64,000 bases of DNA from contig NZ_PIQJ01000001.1 in NCBI RefSeq assembly GCF_004214835.1, forward strand, positions 1,612,001 through 1,676,000. Direction: 5' to 3'. Of this stretch, positions 30,501 to 37,984 are shown one piece after another. The position numbers and the translations under genes are program-made. Position 1 is the first letter of the stretch. Every line of letters starts with the position of its first letter. A model generated the notes under the pieces. It did not search any database. It had not been told where the DNA came from and was given only the letters and a program-made list of their open reading frames with translations. The stretch is from Pseudidiomarina tainanensis (GTDB taxonomy: Bacteria; Pseudomonadota; Gammaproteobacteria; Enterobacterales; Alteromonadaceae).

Positions 30501-30619
30501 AATGTTGACGAATTATCATGTAAACCACGCACTGGTGTCGTTTGCGAAGCCGCTGCCACCAATGGCAACGCTGCACAAACTGACAGTGCCAGTTTACTGA
30601 GATGTTTAATCCCGTTCAT
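27518..30619 (-). CDS. Exported tandem amidohydrolase (one degenerate and one intact module)
   Basis: A 1033-residue periplasmic protein (signal peptide in the first 24 residues, A-A-A near 22-24). It holds two amidohydrolase modules. The first (about 35-450) begins TIYPGFIDAYSNYGVP, where HxH has become YxN, so its metal site is gone. The second (about 560-1000) keeps HxH in PGIIDEHSHIAIEGG, FVHAHSYVQ and TFTHILEGY plus an aspartate in NSDSNDLQ, all expected metal ligands. Related proteins are annotated as imidazolonepropionase-like, but the substrate is unknown; peptides or degraded amino-acid derivatives are possible. The C-terminal 45 residues are low-complexity with GNGNG and His-rich stretches. 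Confidence 0.8.
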   Translation of the reverse strand: MNGIKHLSKLALSVCAALPLVAAASQTTPVRGLHDNSSTFIALQNATIVTEPGKKLENATLVIKNGKVVAVARNNRAPEGARVIDVSGHTIYPGFIDAYSNYGVPAVEKPNRAPYRSTTPQYNNKREGGNAANDAIHSQVDWVDKFATDSKSAKDYINQGFTAVQSARLDGIFQGQAVTVSLADTIANNAVYNPRARHFGSFDKGSSLQQYPSSLMGSIALIRQTLSDANWYEQAYGKDAYNRPVEYNAALAELANVEQEGLVFKVSDDRSLLRAYDVLSQFQVPVTFLGSGYEYARLDAIKNTKSAIILPLNFPAAPDVKGVDDHLDVSLADLRHWERAPGNAAALAQADIDFSFTLHELKKADDFWPNLRRAVQHGLDADKALAALTTVPAKIAGVSDKAGKLAPGYMADFVIAEGDLFTSGTIKSVWLQGSEVELAPLNQADFGGTLAVTVANQQAELVLKSGKSISGEFNSNKIRDAKRTDSTVEFVVDANFAGLDGAWRMRLEQASADGFTGVAIAPDGRELPLTANRTAAGESATDSTANTVSEYVSKVTFPNVAYGLDGLPERQNVHIKNATVWTADEAGVLENTDVLIRDGEFYRIGKDLRTPSGYTVIDGTGKHVTPGIIDEHSHIAIEGGVNEGSEAITAEVRIGDVVNPDDIHIYRSLAGGTTMAQLLHGSANPIGGQAQVIKLRWGADANTLKFDAAPPSIKFALGENVKQSNWGTTFTVRYPQTRMGVEAVMRDGFTAAREYKQRMDAYEKLSRSEKAKTAPPRPDYRLQTLLEILRSERFVHAHSYVQSEILMLLRLAEEFGFTLTTFTHILEGYKVASEMAKHGAGGSTFADWWAFKFEVYDAIPQNACLMSEKGVLTSINSDSNDLQRRLNTEAAKSVTYCGMSEHEALQMITLNPAKQLKVDQYVGSIKEGKHADFVIWNGHPLSAYSAVEETWINARKYFDRARDMQLRAQLETEKQQLIQKLLRSPESARNGNGNGYKKPQPTWHCDDNHDVWSEQFTVHGEHLHVQAHQGEQL

Positions 30620-30673
30620 CTGGTTCCCCTTTTATGATTTTTACGGTTATCATGTCCACATTAAAGGGGATCA

Positions 30674-30736
30674 ATGACTATGCGCAATCCATTTAAGGAT
30701 GAAAAGCGTATTGCAGTCGTTAAACAACACAATTAG
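30674..30736 (+). CDS. 20-residue ORF upstream of the cytochrome c' gene
   Basis: ATG 30674 follows AAAGGGG at a good distance and opens a 20-codon frame (MTMRNPFKDEK, then RIAVVKQHN) ending in TAG. That TAG overlaps the TAGGAG Shine-Dalgarno sequence of the cytochrome gene, whose ATG is 9 bp on, so ribosomes finishing it would be placed at the next start. It may be a leader peptide or chance. Confidence 0.35.
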   Translation: MTMRNPFKDEKRIAVVKQHN

Positions 30737-30745
30737 GAGAACAAC

Positions 30746-31216
30746 ATGAAGTCAATATTCAAGGTCGCAGGTAGTTTCGTCAGCATTGTTGCACTGACTG
30801 TTTCTGCAAGTGCAATTGCACAACATGCGTTTAATGATGCTGACAAAGCTGTCGAGTACCGTCAAAAGGCATTATCAATTATGCAAAACAACTTTGCCGT
30901 GATGGGCGATATGGTGAAAGGTGATATCGAATTCGACGGCACTATTTTTACCGAGCGCGCGAATGATTTTGCCGCATTAACGAGCATTCCTTGGGTTGGC
31001 TTTAGCCAAGAAGGTGCAATGCCTGGTAATAATACTGATGCGTTACCAGCTATTTGGGATAACTGGGAAGACTTCGTCGAGCGTTCAGAGCAGTTGCAAC
31101 AAGATGCTAAAGCATTGCAACAGGCAGCCGCCTCAGGTGATCAAGGCGCTATTCGAAATGCCTTCATGACAGCCGCTCGCAACTGCAAGGGCTGCCACGA
31201 TCAGTATAAAGACTAA
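30746..31216 (+). CDS. Cytochrome c' / c-556 family protein
   Basis: A 156-residue periplasmic cytochrome with a signal peptide (about 1-25) and a four-helix-bundle body. The heme site is C-terminal as in cytochrome c': C147-K-G-C150-H151. The family carries a high-spin heme and can bind NO or pass electrons. Start ATG 30746 has TAGGAG upstream. It converges with a b561-type membrane cytochrome with a 4-bp overlap at the stops, so the two may work as a pair although they are not co-transcribed. Confidence 0.9.
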   Translation: MKSIFKVAGSFVSIVALTVSASAIAQHAFNDADKAVEYRQKALSIMQNNFAVMGDMVKGDIEFDGTIFTERANDFAALTSIPWVGFSQEGAMPGNNTDALPAIWDNWEDFVERSEQLQQDAKALQQAAASGDQGAIRNAFMTAARNCKGCHDQYKD

Positions 31217-31845
31217 TTAATCCAATAATATAACGCAGCAGCGATAATCGCTGCTGCGATTATTCCAACGATACCTGGTACCAGTTTCGGTGCTGCAACC
31301 CCTTCGCGATAACCGTGTATCATTGCACTTATTAGGTTGATACCACGAAGCCGATACAGAATAATCGCGACAACGTGCACGACAATCACAGCCAGTAAGA
31401 CATTGAAAATCGTTTCATGCACTTCACCGGCTATTTCACTGAAATCACTGCCAACACTGCTCGCTAATGGCCCCGAATAAAAGATGTCATCACTGGCAAA
31501 TAATCCCGAACCAAATTGCACCAATAATAATAATAACAATGCGAGTACAGCCCAGCCGCCCGCTGCATTATGCGTGTTTGATGGCTGATAATGCCCAGAT
31601 TTAAATTCAGAAATATGTTGAGAAATAGCTTTAGGGCCTTTGACAAAACGCGAAAAACGCGCAGATTCGCTCCCCAAAAATCCCCATAGAACGCGCGTAA
31701 TAACTAACGCCCCAAGTATTCCCGCAAGTTGTAGATGACGATCCATCAGCCCTTCTTCTGCGGTGTACCACATGAGTACCACCAGAATAACCATCAACCA
31801 ATGACTTAACCGAACAAAGCTATCCCAAATTTTTACCCGTTGCAT
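31213..31845 (-). CDS. Cytochrome b561-domain membrane protein
   Basis: A 210-residue di-heme cytochrome b of the Ni/Fe-hydrogenase/b561 type. Segments of about 20 hydrophobic residues are seen near 13-30, 38-55, 97-117, 145-165 and 185-207. Candidate heme histidines occur in LSHWLMV near the start and in GEVHETIFN and VVHVVAII. Such proteins take electrons from the quinone pool to soluble cytochromes, here possibly the convergent cytochrome c'. The downstream end of the gene holds a strong hairpin. Confidence 0.85.
   Translation of the reverse strand: MQRVKIWDSFVRLSHWLMVILVVLMWYTAEEGLMDRHLQLAGILGALVITRVLWGFLGSESARFSRFVKGPKAISQHISEFKSGHYQPSNTHNAAGGWAVLALLLLLLVQFGSGLFASDDIFYSGPLASSVGSDFSEIAGEVHETIFNVLLAVIVVHVVAIILYRLRGINLISAMIHGYREGVAAPKLVPGIVGIIAAAIIAAALYYWIN
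31234..31258. terminator. hairpin at the cytochrome c'/b561 convergent junction
   Basis: Perfect 11-bp arms CGCAGCAGCGA and TCGCTGCTGCG with a TAA loop, 18 bp after the cytochrome c' stop, embedded in the last codons of the b561 gene. It is followed by ATTATT rather than a T-run. Confidence 0.5.
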
Positions 31846-31903
31846 TTTCAGTCGTCCTTCTGTTCAATACAGTATTATTCTTTTAGCAGTATAGGATAGA
31901 ACA

Positions 31904-32281
31904 ATGAGCCAATCAGCTAATAAAGTATTAATTGTTGACGACGATTATATTTCGCTCGAAGTGTTACGTGCCATGGTTCAGCAATATCCTGTTGAGGTCA
32001 TCACTGCAGAAACAGGCAAAGAAGCGGTTGCACTGGCAGTGGAGCAACGCCCTGCACTGGTTCTCTTGGACCACGAATTACCCGATATTAATGGGATTGA
32101 TGTGTACTGTGAAATAGTTGCTCAGCTTGGCGATGCCGCACCGCAAGCAGCCATGATCACCGGTCATCAACATGACGATTTTGCGCAACATTGTACTGCA
32201 GCAGGCATTGACACTTTTCTACATAAACCGGTTAGTCCAAAGCAACTCGCTGATTTACTTCGTATCGCCAGCGACGTCTAA
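31904..32281 (+). CDS. Stand-alone response regulator receiver protein
   Basis: A 125-residue receiver domain with no output domain. The phosphorylation site and pocket are complete: D12-D14 (VDDDY), D56 (LLDHELP), T86 (ITGH) and K108 (LHKPVSP). It is CheY-like in layout, but no partner kinase lies adjacent; its last 27 bases overlap the convergent tyrA gene. Its partner could be the hybrid kinase at 41.6 kb, but that is speculation. Confidence 0.88.
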   Translation: MSQSANKVLIVDDDYISLEVLRAMVQQYPVEVITAETGKEAVALAVEQRPALVLLDHELPDINGIDVYCEIVAQLGDAAPQAAMITGHQHDDFAQHCTAAGIDTFLHKPVSPKQLADLLRIASDV

Positions 32282-33382
32282 TAAGCGTTGGCTTTCAGTT
32301 AAAAATTTCTGTGCGAAATCACCGAAATACTCACGAATATGTTCAAATCGTCGAATAAATCCGGCCTTATTGCCTTGTTCAAGTTCTGATAATAACTGCT
32401 CGAACAAACGTACATAGCGACGTAGCATTGAGAAATTGTGTGGTTCCGACAAAATAATGTCTGCGTATAAATGAGCATCTTGCGCAAATAATCGGCCGAC
32501 CATCATTAACTCAAGCCGATAAATGGGGGAGCTTAATTCTAGCAACTGTTGTACGTCGACTTTTTCATGGGCAAGATGAGCGCCGTAAACAAAGGTCGAT
32601 AAATGACGCAAGACCTGCACAAAAGACATTGCTTGATCGTGCTCACTCGCATCAATAAATTTTATCTGTGCGCCCCAACGTTGAATGCTCTCTAACACCC
32701 ATTGATAGCTTTCTTCATCGCGGCCGTGACAGGCAACCATTAATTGCTTTGCAAGGGTTACTTGCTGCGGCCCAAACATTGGGTGAAGGCCCACTACTGG
32801 GCCACTATGTTTCGCTAGCATAGCTGCCAATGGCTTTTGTTTGATACTCGTCACATCAGCAAGCACACAACTGGGCGGAAGTACTGGTAATGCTTCAATA
32901 ACATCGACGGTGGTAACAACAGGAACGGCAATCAGCACCAAATCGGCTTGTGCGCAATATAACTCCGTCATTTCCCAGTTATCTTTTTCAATGATGTTGA
33001 CGGCAGCACCAGCCGATTCGAACAATCGAACGAACAACTTACCGAGTGCGCCAGCACCACCAAAAATAACCACCGATTTCGTCTCTAGATGAACATCTGC
33101 AGCTTGCTGCTGTTGATAAGACTCACGAATAACTCGACGTAACACATCCTCGATCAATTCAGGCGATAGACCAACTTGAGCGGCTTGCTCGCGGCGGTTG
33201 ACCAGCATTGCAGCTTCGCGTTCTGGCACATATAAAGGTTGCCCTAACTTACGTTTTACTACGCCAACTTTGCTTGCTAATTGACGTCGCTGTAATAACA
33301 ATCGCACCAACTCACTGTCCGTTTCGTCAATTTGTTGACGCAATACGTCTAGCTCATGTTGTTCGTGCTTTGAATTCGGCAT
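32255..33382 (-). CDS. tyrA: Chorismate mutase / prephenate dehydrogenase
   Basis: Bifunctional tyrosine-pathway enzyme. The AroQ chorismate mutase domain (1-90) has LRQQIDETDSELVRLLLQR and the NAD-dependent prephenate dehydrogenase domain (95-375) has VVIFGGAGALGKLF and VGLHPMFGP. Length 375 matches E. coli (373). The start is ATG 33382 with TTGAGGAC upstream; an upstream frame reaching 33559 crosses the rplS terminator and is not real. The promoter must lie in the short space between 33383 and the rplS terminator. Its 3' end overlaps the convergent response regulator by 27 bp. Confidence 0.95.
   Translation of the reverse strand: MPNSKHEQHELDVLRQQIDETDSELVRLLLQRRQLASKVGVVKRKLGQPLYVPEREAAMLVNRREQAAQVGLSPELIEDVLRRVIRESYQQQQAADVHLETKSVVIFGGAGALGKLFVRLFESAGAAVNIIEKDNWEMTELYCAQADLVLIAVPVVTTVDVIEALPVLPPSCVLADVTSIKQKPLAAMLAKHSGPVVGLHPMFGPQQVTLAKQLMVACHGRDEESYQWVLESIQRWGAQIKFIDASEHDQAMSFVQVLRHLSTFVYGAHLAHEKVDVQQLLELSSPIYRLELMMVGRLFAQDAHLYADIILSEPHNFSMLRRYVRLFEQLLSELEQGNKAGFIRRFEHIREYFGDFAQKFLTESQRLLDVAGDTK
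32267..32292. terminator. hairpin across the response-regulator stop codon
   Basis: GCCAGCG and CGTTGGC arms (one G-T pair) around a 12-nt loop that contains the response-regulator stop; the tyrA stop is within the overlap. Followed by only three T. Confidence 0.35.
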
Positions 33383-33432
33383 GTCCTCAACTCCGCAGGG
33401 CAATTTAGTGTGTAATAGCGCATTTGTACCAT

Positions 33433-33460
33433 AAAAAAACCCGCCAGCGGCGGGTTTTTT
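33433..33460 (-). terminator. intrinsic terminator of the rpsP-rimM-trmD-rplS operon
   Basis: AAAAAACCCGCC, loop AGC, GGCGGGTTTTTT: a near-perfect hairpin flanked by A- and T-runs on both sides, 20 bp after the rplS stop. It could work in both directions. Confidence 0.92.
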
Positions 33461-33479
33461 CGAATAAGCTTGATGCTTA

Positions 33480-33839
33480 TTAAGACAACTTCTCGCGGAT
33501 ACGTGCAGATTTACCTGAACGCTCACGGAGGTAGTAAAGCTTAGCACGACGTACCGCACCTTTACGCTTCACAACAATGCTATCTACGATTGGGCTGTGT
33601 ACTTGGAAAGTACGCTCAACGCCTTCGCCGTTCGAGATTTTACGAACAGTTACTGCGCTGTGTAAGCCACGATTACGCTTTGCGATAACCACGCCTTCAA
33701 ATGCCTGAATACGCTCACGGTTACCTTCGGTTACCTTAACATTAACGACCACTGTATCACCCGGCGCGTACGCTGGAAGGTCGCTTTTCAATTGCTCGTC
33801 TTCGATCGCTTTGATCAAATTTTGGTTTACTTTTGCCAT
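33480..33839 (-). CDS. rplS: 50S ribosomal protein L19
   Basis: Large-subunit protein at the interface with the 30S subunit. The 119-residue sequence is full length, with the family's [19 protein letters not shown] and [17 protein letters not shown]. Last gene of the classical rpsP-rimM-trmD-rplS operon, 20 bp after trmD, followed by a strong terminator. Confidence 0.97.
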   Translation of the reverse strand: MAKVNQNLIKAIEDEQLKSDLPAYAPGDTVVVNVKVTEGNRERIQAFEGVVIAKRNRGLHSAVTVRKISNGEGVERTFQVHSPIVDSIVVKRKGAVRRAKLYYLRERSGKSARIREKLS

Positions 33840-33859
33840 GATAGCCTCACTTGCCTAGA

Positions 33860-34636
33860 TTAACTGCCCGAACCTGTATCAGAAGCATCTTCATGTTGCT
33901 GAATGAATTCATCCAACAACTGCCTCTGCTCGTCAGTCAGAGCTAGGTGTTTTAACAATTCAGGACGTCGCAACCAGGTTCTCCCAAGAGACTGCTGCAA
34001 ACGCCACTTGCGTATATTTTCGTGGTTTCCGCTGAGTAATACTGCGGGAACCGCCTCACCATCTAAAACTTCAGGTCGTGTATAGTGTGGGCAATCTAAC
34101 AAGCCATCGGCAAATGAGTCCTCGCTAGCTGAATCTTGATGCCCCAAAACACCGGGAATCAAGCGTGCTACCGTGTCAATCATCACCATGGCGGGTAACT
34201 CACCACCACTTAACACGTAATCTCCAATCGACCATTCTTCATCAACGTGACGAGTAATTACTCGTTCATCAATGCCTTCATAGCGACCGGCGATTATGAT
34301 GAACTTGTCATGCTGAGCTAACTCATGAGCACCAGCGTGATCAAGTTTGCGACCTTGAGGTGACATATAAATCACCTTGGTATTGGCGCCAAGCTGTTGT
34401 TTGGCTGCTGCAATCGCATCAGTGAGCGGTTGCACCATCATCAACATGCCAGGACCTCCGCCATAAGGGCGGTCATCAACAGTGCGATGCCGATCTTGGG
34501 TAAAATCGCGTGGGTTAATCAGTTGGATATCCAACACCCCATCACGAACAGCCCGACCAGTCACACCGTTATCGGTAATGGCCTGAAACATTTCAGGAAA
34601 GAGGCTAATGACCCCTACCTGTAATTTTGCAGTCAT
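33860..34636 (-). CDS. trmD: tRNA (guanine-N1)-methyltransferase TrmD
   Basis: Methylates G37 of tRNAs to prevent frameshifting. The SPOUT-fold knot region shows [15 protein letters not shown], and the N-terminal part has [10 protein letters not shown] and [10 protein letters not shown]. Length 258. The start is ATG 34636, which shares a base with the rimM stop (TAATG); six further upstream codons read in frame lie inside rimM. Tight coupling to rimM is expected. Confidence 0.97.
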   Translation of the reverse strand: MTAKLQVGVISLFPEMFQAITDNGVTGRAVRDGVLDIQLINPRDFTQDRHRTVDDRPYGGGPGMLMMVQPLTDAIAAAKQQLGANTKVIYMSPQGRKLDHAGAHELAQHDKFIIIAGRYEGIDERVITRHVDEEWSIGDYVLSGGELPAMVMIDTVARLIPGVLGHQDSASEDSFADGLLDCPHYTRPEVLDGEAVPAVLLSGNHENIRKWRLQQSLGRTWLRRPELLKHLALTDEQRQLLDEFIQQHEDASDTGSGS

Positions 34637-35172
34637 TAAAAGTCCGACGGCCAATCCACAACAATACGTTTGTTTTCTTTGTCGACTGCTTGTACATATT
34701 GACTCTGAATAAACGGAATCAATCGTTCTGAGCGACCAAATGCATCGTTGCTATTCGCTTTCACCACCATCACATCATTCGATGCTGTGGCCATAATCTG
34801 GTCTACGACTCCCATGTCATAACCGTCAGTATTCACCACGGTCATACCAATCAAATCGCGCCAGTAAAATTCATCCTCTGGCAATTCAGGTAGTTGCTCT
34901 GCATCAATAATGATTTCCGCGCCTGTAAACACATGGGCTTGGTCACGATCTTCGACACCAGCTAACTTTGCAATGAGTCCTTTATTATGTCGACGCCATT
35001 CTTCGACTTGAACTGCTTGCGTTTTACCCTGCTTAATAATTTGCCAAGGGCTGTATTCAAAAATGGCTTCCGGATCATCGGTATAGCTTTGAACTTTAAT
35101 CCAGCCTTTTATGCCATACACTGCGCCCAGTTGACCAACGACGACGGTTTCAGCAGGAGTATTCATAGCCAC
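34636..35172 (-). CDS. rimM: Ribosome maturation factor RimM
   Basis: Helps assemble the 30S head by acting with S19. It has the N-terminal RimM barrel ([20 protein letters not shown]) and the C-terminal PRC-barrel (DLIGMTVVN onward). Length 178. Second gene of the rpsP operon, 21 bp after rpsP and overlapping trmD by one base. ATG 35172 or the third codon, also ATG, could be the start. Confidence 0.95.
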   Translation of the reverse strand: MAMNTPAETVVVGQLGAVYGIKGWIKVQSYTDDPEAIFEYSPWQIIKQGKTQAVQVEEWRRHNKGLIAKLAGVEDRDQAHVFTGAEIIIDAEQLPELPEDEFYWRDLIGMTVVNTDGYDMGVVDQIMATASNDVMVVKANSNDAFGRSERLIPFIQSQYVQAVDKENKRIVVDWPSDF

Positions 35173-35193
35173 CTATAATACGGATTTAATTCA

Positions 35194-35442
35194 TTAAGCC
35201 GCGCTGCGCGCGTCTTTAACTAACTTCGCTACACGCTCAGAAAGTGATGCACCGTTAGATACCCAGTGATCAACACGATCTAAATCAACGCGCAATTTTT
35301 CTTCCTGGCCACGAGCGACCGGGTTGAAGAAGCCTACGTTTTCAATAAAACGACCGTCGCGGGCATTGCGACTGTCAGTAACTACCATTTGGTAGAATGG
35401 GCGTTTTTTAGCGCCACCACGTTGTAAACGAATGGTTACCAT
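35194..35442 (-). CDS. rpsP: 30S ribosomal protein S16
   Basis: Small-subunit assembly protein of 82 residues; [18 protein letters not shown] and FFNPVARG are diagnostic. First gene of the rpsP-rimM-trmD-rplS operon. GAGGAACG precedes the start. The 107 bp upstream hold both a possible promoter and the ffh terminator. Confidence 0.97.
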   Translation of the reverse strand: MVTIRLQRGGAKKRPFYQMVVTDSRNARDGRFIENVGFFNPVARGQEEKLRVDLDRVDHWVSNGASLSERVAKLVKDARSAA

Positions 35443-35478
35443 TACGTTCCTCGATACAGTTTCTAATGTTAAGTAAAT

Positions 35479-35505
35479 AAAAAAGTCTCCGACCGGGGTC
35501 GAAGA
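35479..35505 (-). terminator. terminator between ffh and rpsP
   Basis: On the minus strand TCTTCGAC, loop CCCG, GTCGGAGA, then CTTTTTT. Eight pairs with one G-T. It lies 45 bp after the ffh stop and only a few bases after the likely start point of the rpsP promoter, so it could act as an attenuator. Confidence 0.75.
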
Positions 35506-35513
35506 GGTCGTGG

Positions 35514-35542
35514 AATTTACCCGAAATTTAGTCCGAATGCAA
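35514..35542 (-). promoter_or_regulatory. putative rpsP operon promoter
   Basis: TTGCAT, 17-bp spacer, TAAATT on the minus strand, just after the ffh stop codon. Transcription would start near 35507, immediately before the terminator hairpin at 35479-35505. Confidence 0.45.
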
Positions 35543-35549
35543 GTTTTTA

Positions 35550-36923
35550 CTAGCCTTTCGGGAACATTCCTGGTGGCATTTTCCCACCCATTCCGCCAAG
35601 ACTGCGCATCATCTTCGCCATGCCGCCGCCTTTCATTTTTTTCATCATTTTTTGCATTTGCATAAATTGCTTGAGCAATTTGTTCACATCTTGTACTTGC
35701 GTACCAGAGCCAGCCGCTATACGACGTTTGCGCGAACCTTTGATTAAATCCGGGTACTCACGCTCTTTTGGGGTCATGGAATTAATAATTGCTTCCATAC
35801 GAACGGTCATCTTGTCATCAAGCTGCCCTTTCACCTGAGCTGACATTTTTCCCATGCCGGGAAGTTTGTCCATGAGGCCCATCATGCCGCCCATATCACG
35901 CATTTGTGCTAGTTGATCACGGAAATCCTCTAACGAGAACTTACCTTCTTTCATTACTTTCTTGGCGACCTTCTCAGCCTTACTGCGATCAACCTTGGTT
36001 TCTAGCTCATCGATTAACGACAGCACGTCACCCATACCTAAAATGCGTGAGGCAACACGATCTGGATGAAACGGTTCTAATGCTGTGTTCTTTTCACCGA
36101 CACCTAAGAATTTAATCGGTTTACCGGTGATGTGACGAATGGATAAAGCTGCACCGCCGCGCGCGTCACCGTCGGTTTTCGTTAAAATCACACCCGTTAG
36201 TGGGAGAGCTTCGCTAAATGCTTTGGCTGTGTTCGCAGCATCCTGACCCGTCATCGCATCAACTACAAATAGCGTTTCTACCGGATTAATCGCTTGGTGC
36301 AAGGCTTGAATTTCAGCCATCATGGCTTCATCAATGGCGGTACGACCGGCGGTATCCACTAACACAACGTCAAAAAACTTCTTGCGCGCATGAGCAATAG
36401 CATTTTGCGCAATCGTTACTGGTTTTTGCTCAGTGTTTGAAGGAAAAAATTCAACTTCTACTTCGGTAGCTAATGTTTCGAGCTGTTTGATTGCAGCGGG
36501 ACGATAGACGTCTGCACTCACAACAAGAACTTTTTTCTTCTGTTTTTCGCGCAAATAACGCGCTAGCTTGCCCACACTAGTGGTTTTACCCGCACCTTGC
36601 AGACCAGCCATCAAAATAACCGCAGGAGGTTGCGCCGCAAGATTAATTGGGACATTACCGTCGCCCATGGCATGCTCGAGTTCTTTCTGGACTATTTTTA
36701 AGAATACTTGTCCAGGGGTTAAACTCTTGTTTACTTCTACGCCAAGCGCTTGCTCTTTTACGCGACTTACAAACTCGCGCACCACGGGTAACGCGACATC
36801 CGCTTCCAGCAACGCCATGCGGACTTCGCGTAGGGTATCCTTAATGTTTTCTTCGGTGAGTCGGCCTCGACCGGTTATGTTTTTCAACGATTGCGACAAT
36901 CGTTCGCTTAAATTCTCAAACAT
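35550..36923 (-). CDS. ffh: Signal recognition particle protein Ffh
   Basis: GTPase that with 4.5S RNA targets nascent membrane proteins. The N domain, G domain ([25 protein letters not shown]) and methionine-rich M domain (from about 325, ending [15 protein letters not shown]) are complete; length 457. The start is ATG 36923 ([13 protein letters not shown]), the family start; a nine-codon extension to 36950 is formed from a tandem duplication and is probably untranslated. It is divergent from ypjD. Confidence 0.97.
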   Translation of the reverse strand: MFENLSERLSQSLKNITGRGRLTEENIKDTLREVRMALLEADVALPVVREFVSRVKEQALGVEVNKSLTPGQVFLKIVQKELEHAMGDGNVPINLAAQPPAVILMAGLQGAGKTTSVGKLARYLREKQKKKVLVVSADVYRPAAIKQLETLATEVEVEFFPSNTEQKPVTIAQNAIAHARKKFFDVVLVDTAGRTAIDEAMMAEIQALHQAINPVETLFVVDAMTGQDAANTAKAFSEALPLTGVILTKTDGDARGGAALSIRHITGKPIKFLGVGEKNTALEPFHPDRVASRILGMGDVLSLIDELETKVDRSKAEKVAKKVMKEGKFSLEDFRDQLAQMRDMGGMMGLMDKLPGMGKMSAQVKGQLDDKMTVRMEAIINSMTPKEREYPDLIKGSRKRRIAAGSGTQVQDVNKLLKQFMQMQKMMKKMKGGGMAKMMRSLGGMGGKMPPGMFPKG

Positions 36924-36939
36924 GCGAATCTGCTCACTC

Positions 36940-36969
36940 TCTGTTGGCACTTATTCTGTTGGTACTTAT
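36940..36969. repeat. 15-bp tandem duplication upstream of ffh
   Basis: TCTGTTGGCACTTAT is followed at once by TCTGTTGGTACTTAT, one mismatch. It lies 17 bp upstream of the ffh start in the ffh/ypjD gap. Confidence 0.8.
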
Positions 36970-37093
36970 CTATTAGCATTTAAGTCGATATGGCGGCGAG
37001 TATATCGCAAATCAAGCAAAGTTTCCTGATCCTATTGGGTTTGAGCGCGACAATGCATATACTTGGAATATTCTCATTCTTAACCACAGTAAA

Positions 37094-37897
37094 ATGATAA
37101 CCGCCATGACCATATTGCTTCTGTTCAGTGTCGCACTATATGTACTCTCAGCCATATTGTTATGGCGTAATCTGGTGCAAGCGAAACCAGCGTCGTGGCT
37201 ATTATTCGTTGTGCCTTTGCTCGCTATCGTTAGTCATGTGGCCTTGCTCTGGGAATATTTGGAAACTGATCACTTTAATCACTTAAATATCACCACCAGT
37301 CTAAGCACCGTCGCATTACTACTCGCAAGCTTAACCCTGCTGCGTAACCGCCGCGCGGGGGGGCTGTTACTGAGCCCAATTATTTATATTTTTGCCGCAG
37401 TCAGCGTCATTCTCATGGTCGTGAGCCCGGTTAATTGGGGAGCGCCGCTGAGCGAAGCACATGGCTTGGTCATCCACATACTGCTGTCATTACTCGCCTA
37501 TGCAGTACTCATGTTGGCGACTTTGTACGCGGTTCAACTGCTTTATCTCAACTATGTGTTGAAACACCACCGTTCACAAGCATTAACCGGTTTATTACCG
37601 CCATTAATGACAGTGGAGCGTTATTTCTTTCGGTTATTGAGTGCCGGTACCTTGTTGTTGGCAGTGGCCATAATCAGTGGCTTTATTTTCCTCAATGATA
37701 TGTTTGCACAGGGACAAGCTCACAAAACTGTGCTCAGTTTAGTTGCATTTAGTTTGTATGCTGCGGTGCTGTACTTGCATCAGGTTAAACAAGCCAGAGG
37801 TCGAACACTGGTTATTACGAGTGTCGCCGCCAGCATTATTTTATCGCTTGCCTACTTTGGTAGCAGATTCGTCAAAGATATTATACTTTCGCTGTAA
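37094..37897 (+). CDS. ypjD: Inner membrane protein YpjD (CcsA-like)
   Basis: An eight-helix membrane protein of 267 residues in the cytochrome c assembly (CcsA/CcmF/ResC) superfamily. The conserved WGAPLSEAHGLVIHILLSLL contains one of the heme-handling histidines of the family. The function of YpjD itself is unclear; a link to the magnesium/cobalt exporter gene corB, which follows it both here and in E. coli, is likely. Start ATG 37094 or the fifth codon ATG 37106. The ffh-ypjD-corB arrangement is the same as in E. coli. Confidence 0.88.
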   Translation: MITAMTILLLFSVALYVLSAILLWRNLVQAKPASWLLFVVPLLAIVSHVALLWEYLETDHFNHLNITTSLSTVALLLASLTLLRNRRAGGLLLSPIIYIFAAVSVILMVVSPVNWGAPLSEAHGLVIHILLSLLAYAVLMLATLYAVQLLYLNYVLKHHRSQALTGLLPPLMTVERYFFRLLSAGTLLLAVAIISGFIFLNDMFAQGQAHKTVLSLVAFSLYAAVLYLHQVKQARGRTLVITSVAASIILSLAYFGSRFVKDIILSL

Positions 37898-37924
37898 TTA
37901 ATGGCTGAAAAGCTATCGAAGTGC

Positions 37925-37952
37925 TTGACTTGTTTGCCTAGCTGGCTAAATT
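37925..37952 (+). promoter_or_regulatory. putative corB promoter
   Basis: TTGACT, 16-bp spacer, TAAATT in the 87-bp gap between ypjD and corB, 33 bp before the corB start. Confidence 0.45.
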
Positions 37953-37984
37953 AGTCGTTCAGTTTTAAATTATAGGAATATTTT

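Noticed and set aside
33383-33559. N-terminal extension of tyrA
   Set aside because: It would pass through the rplS terminator and stop region; the chorismate mutase start is at 33382.
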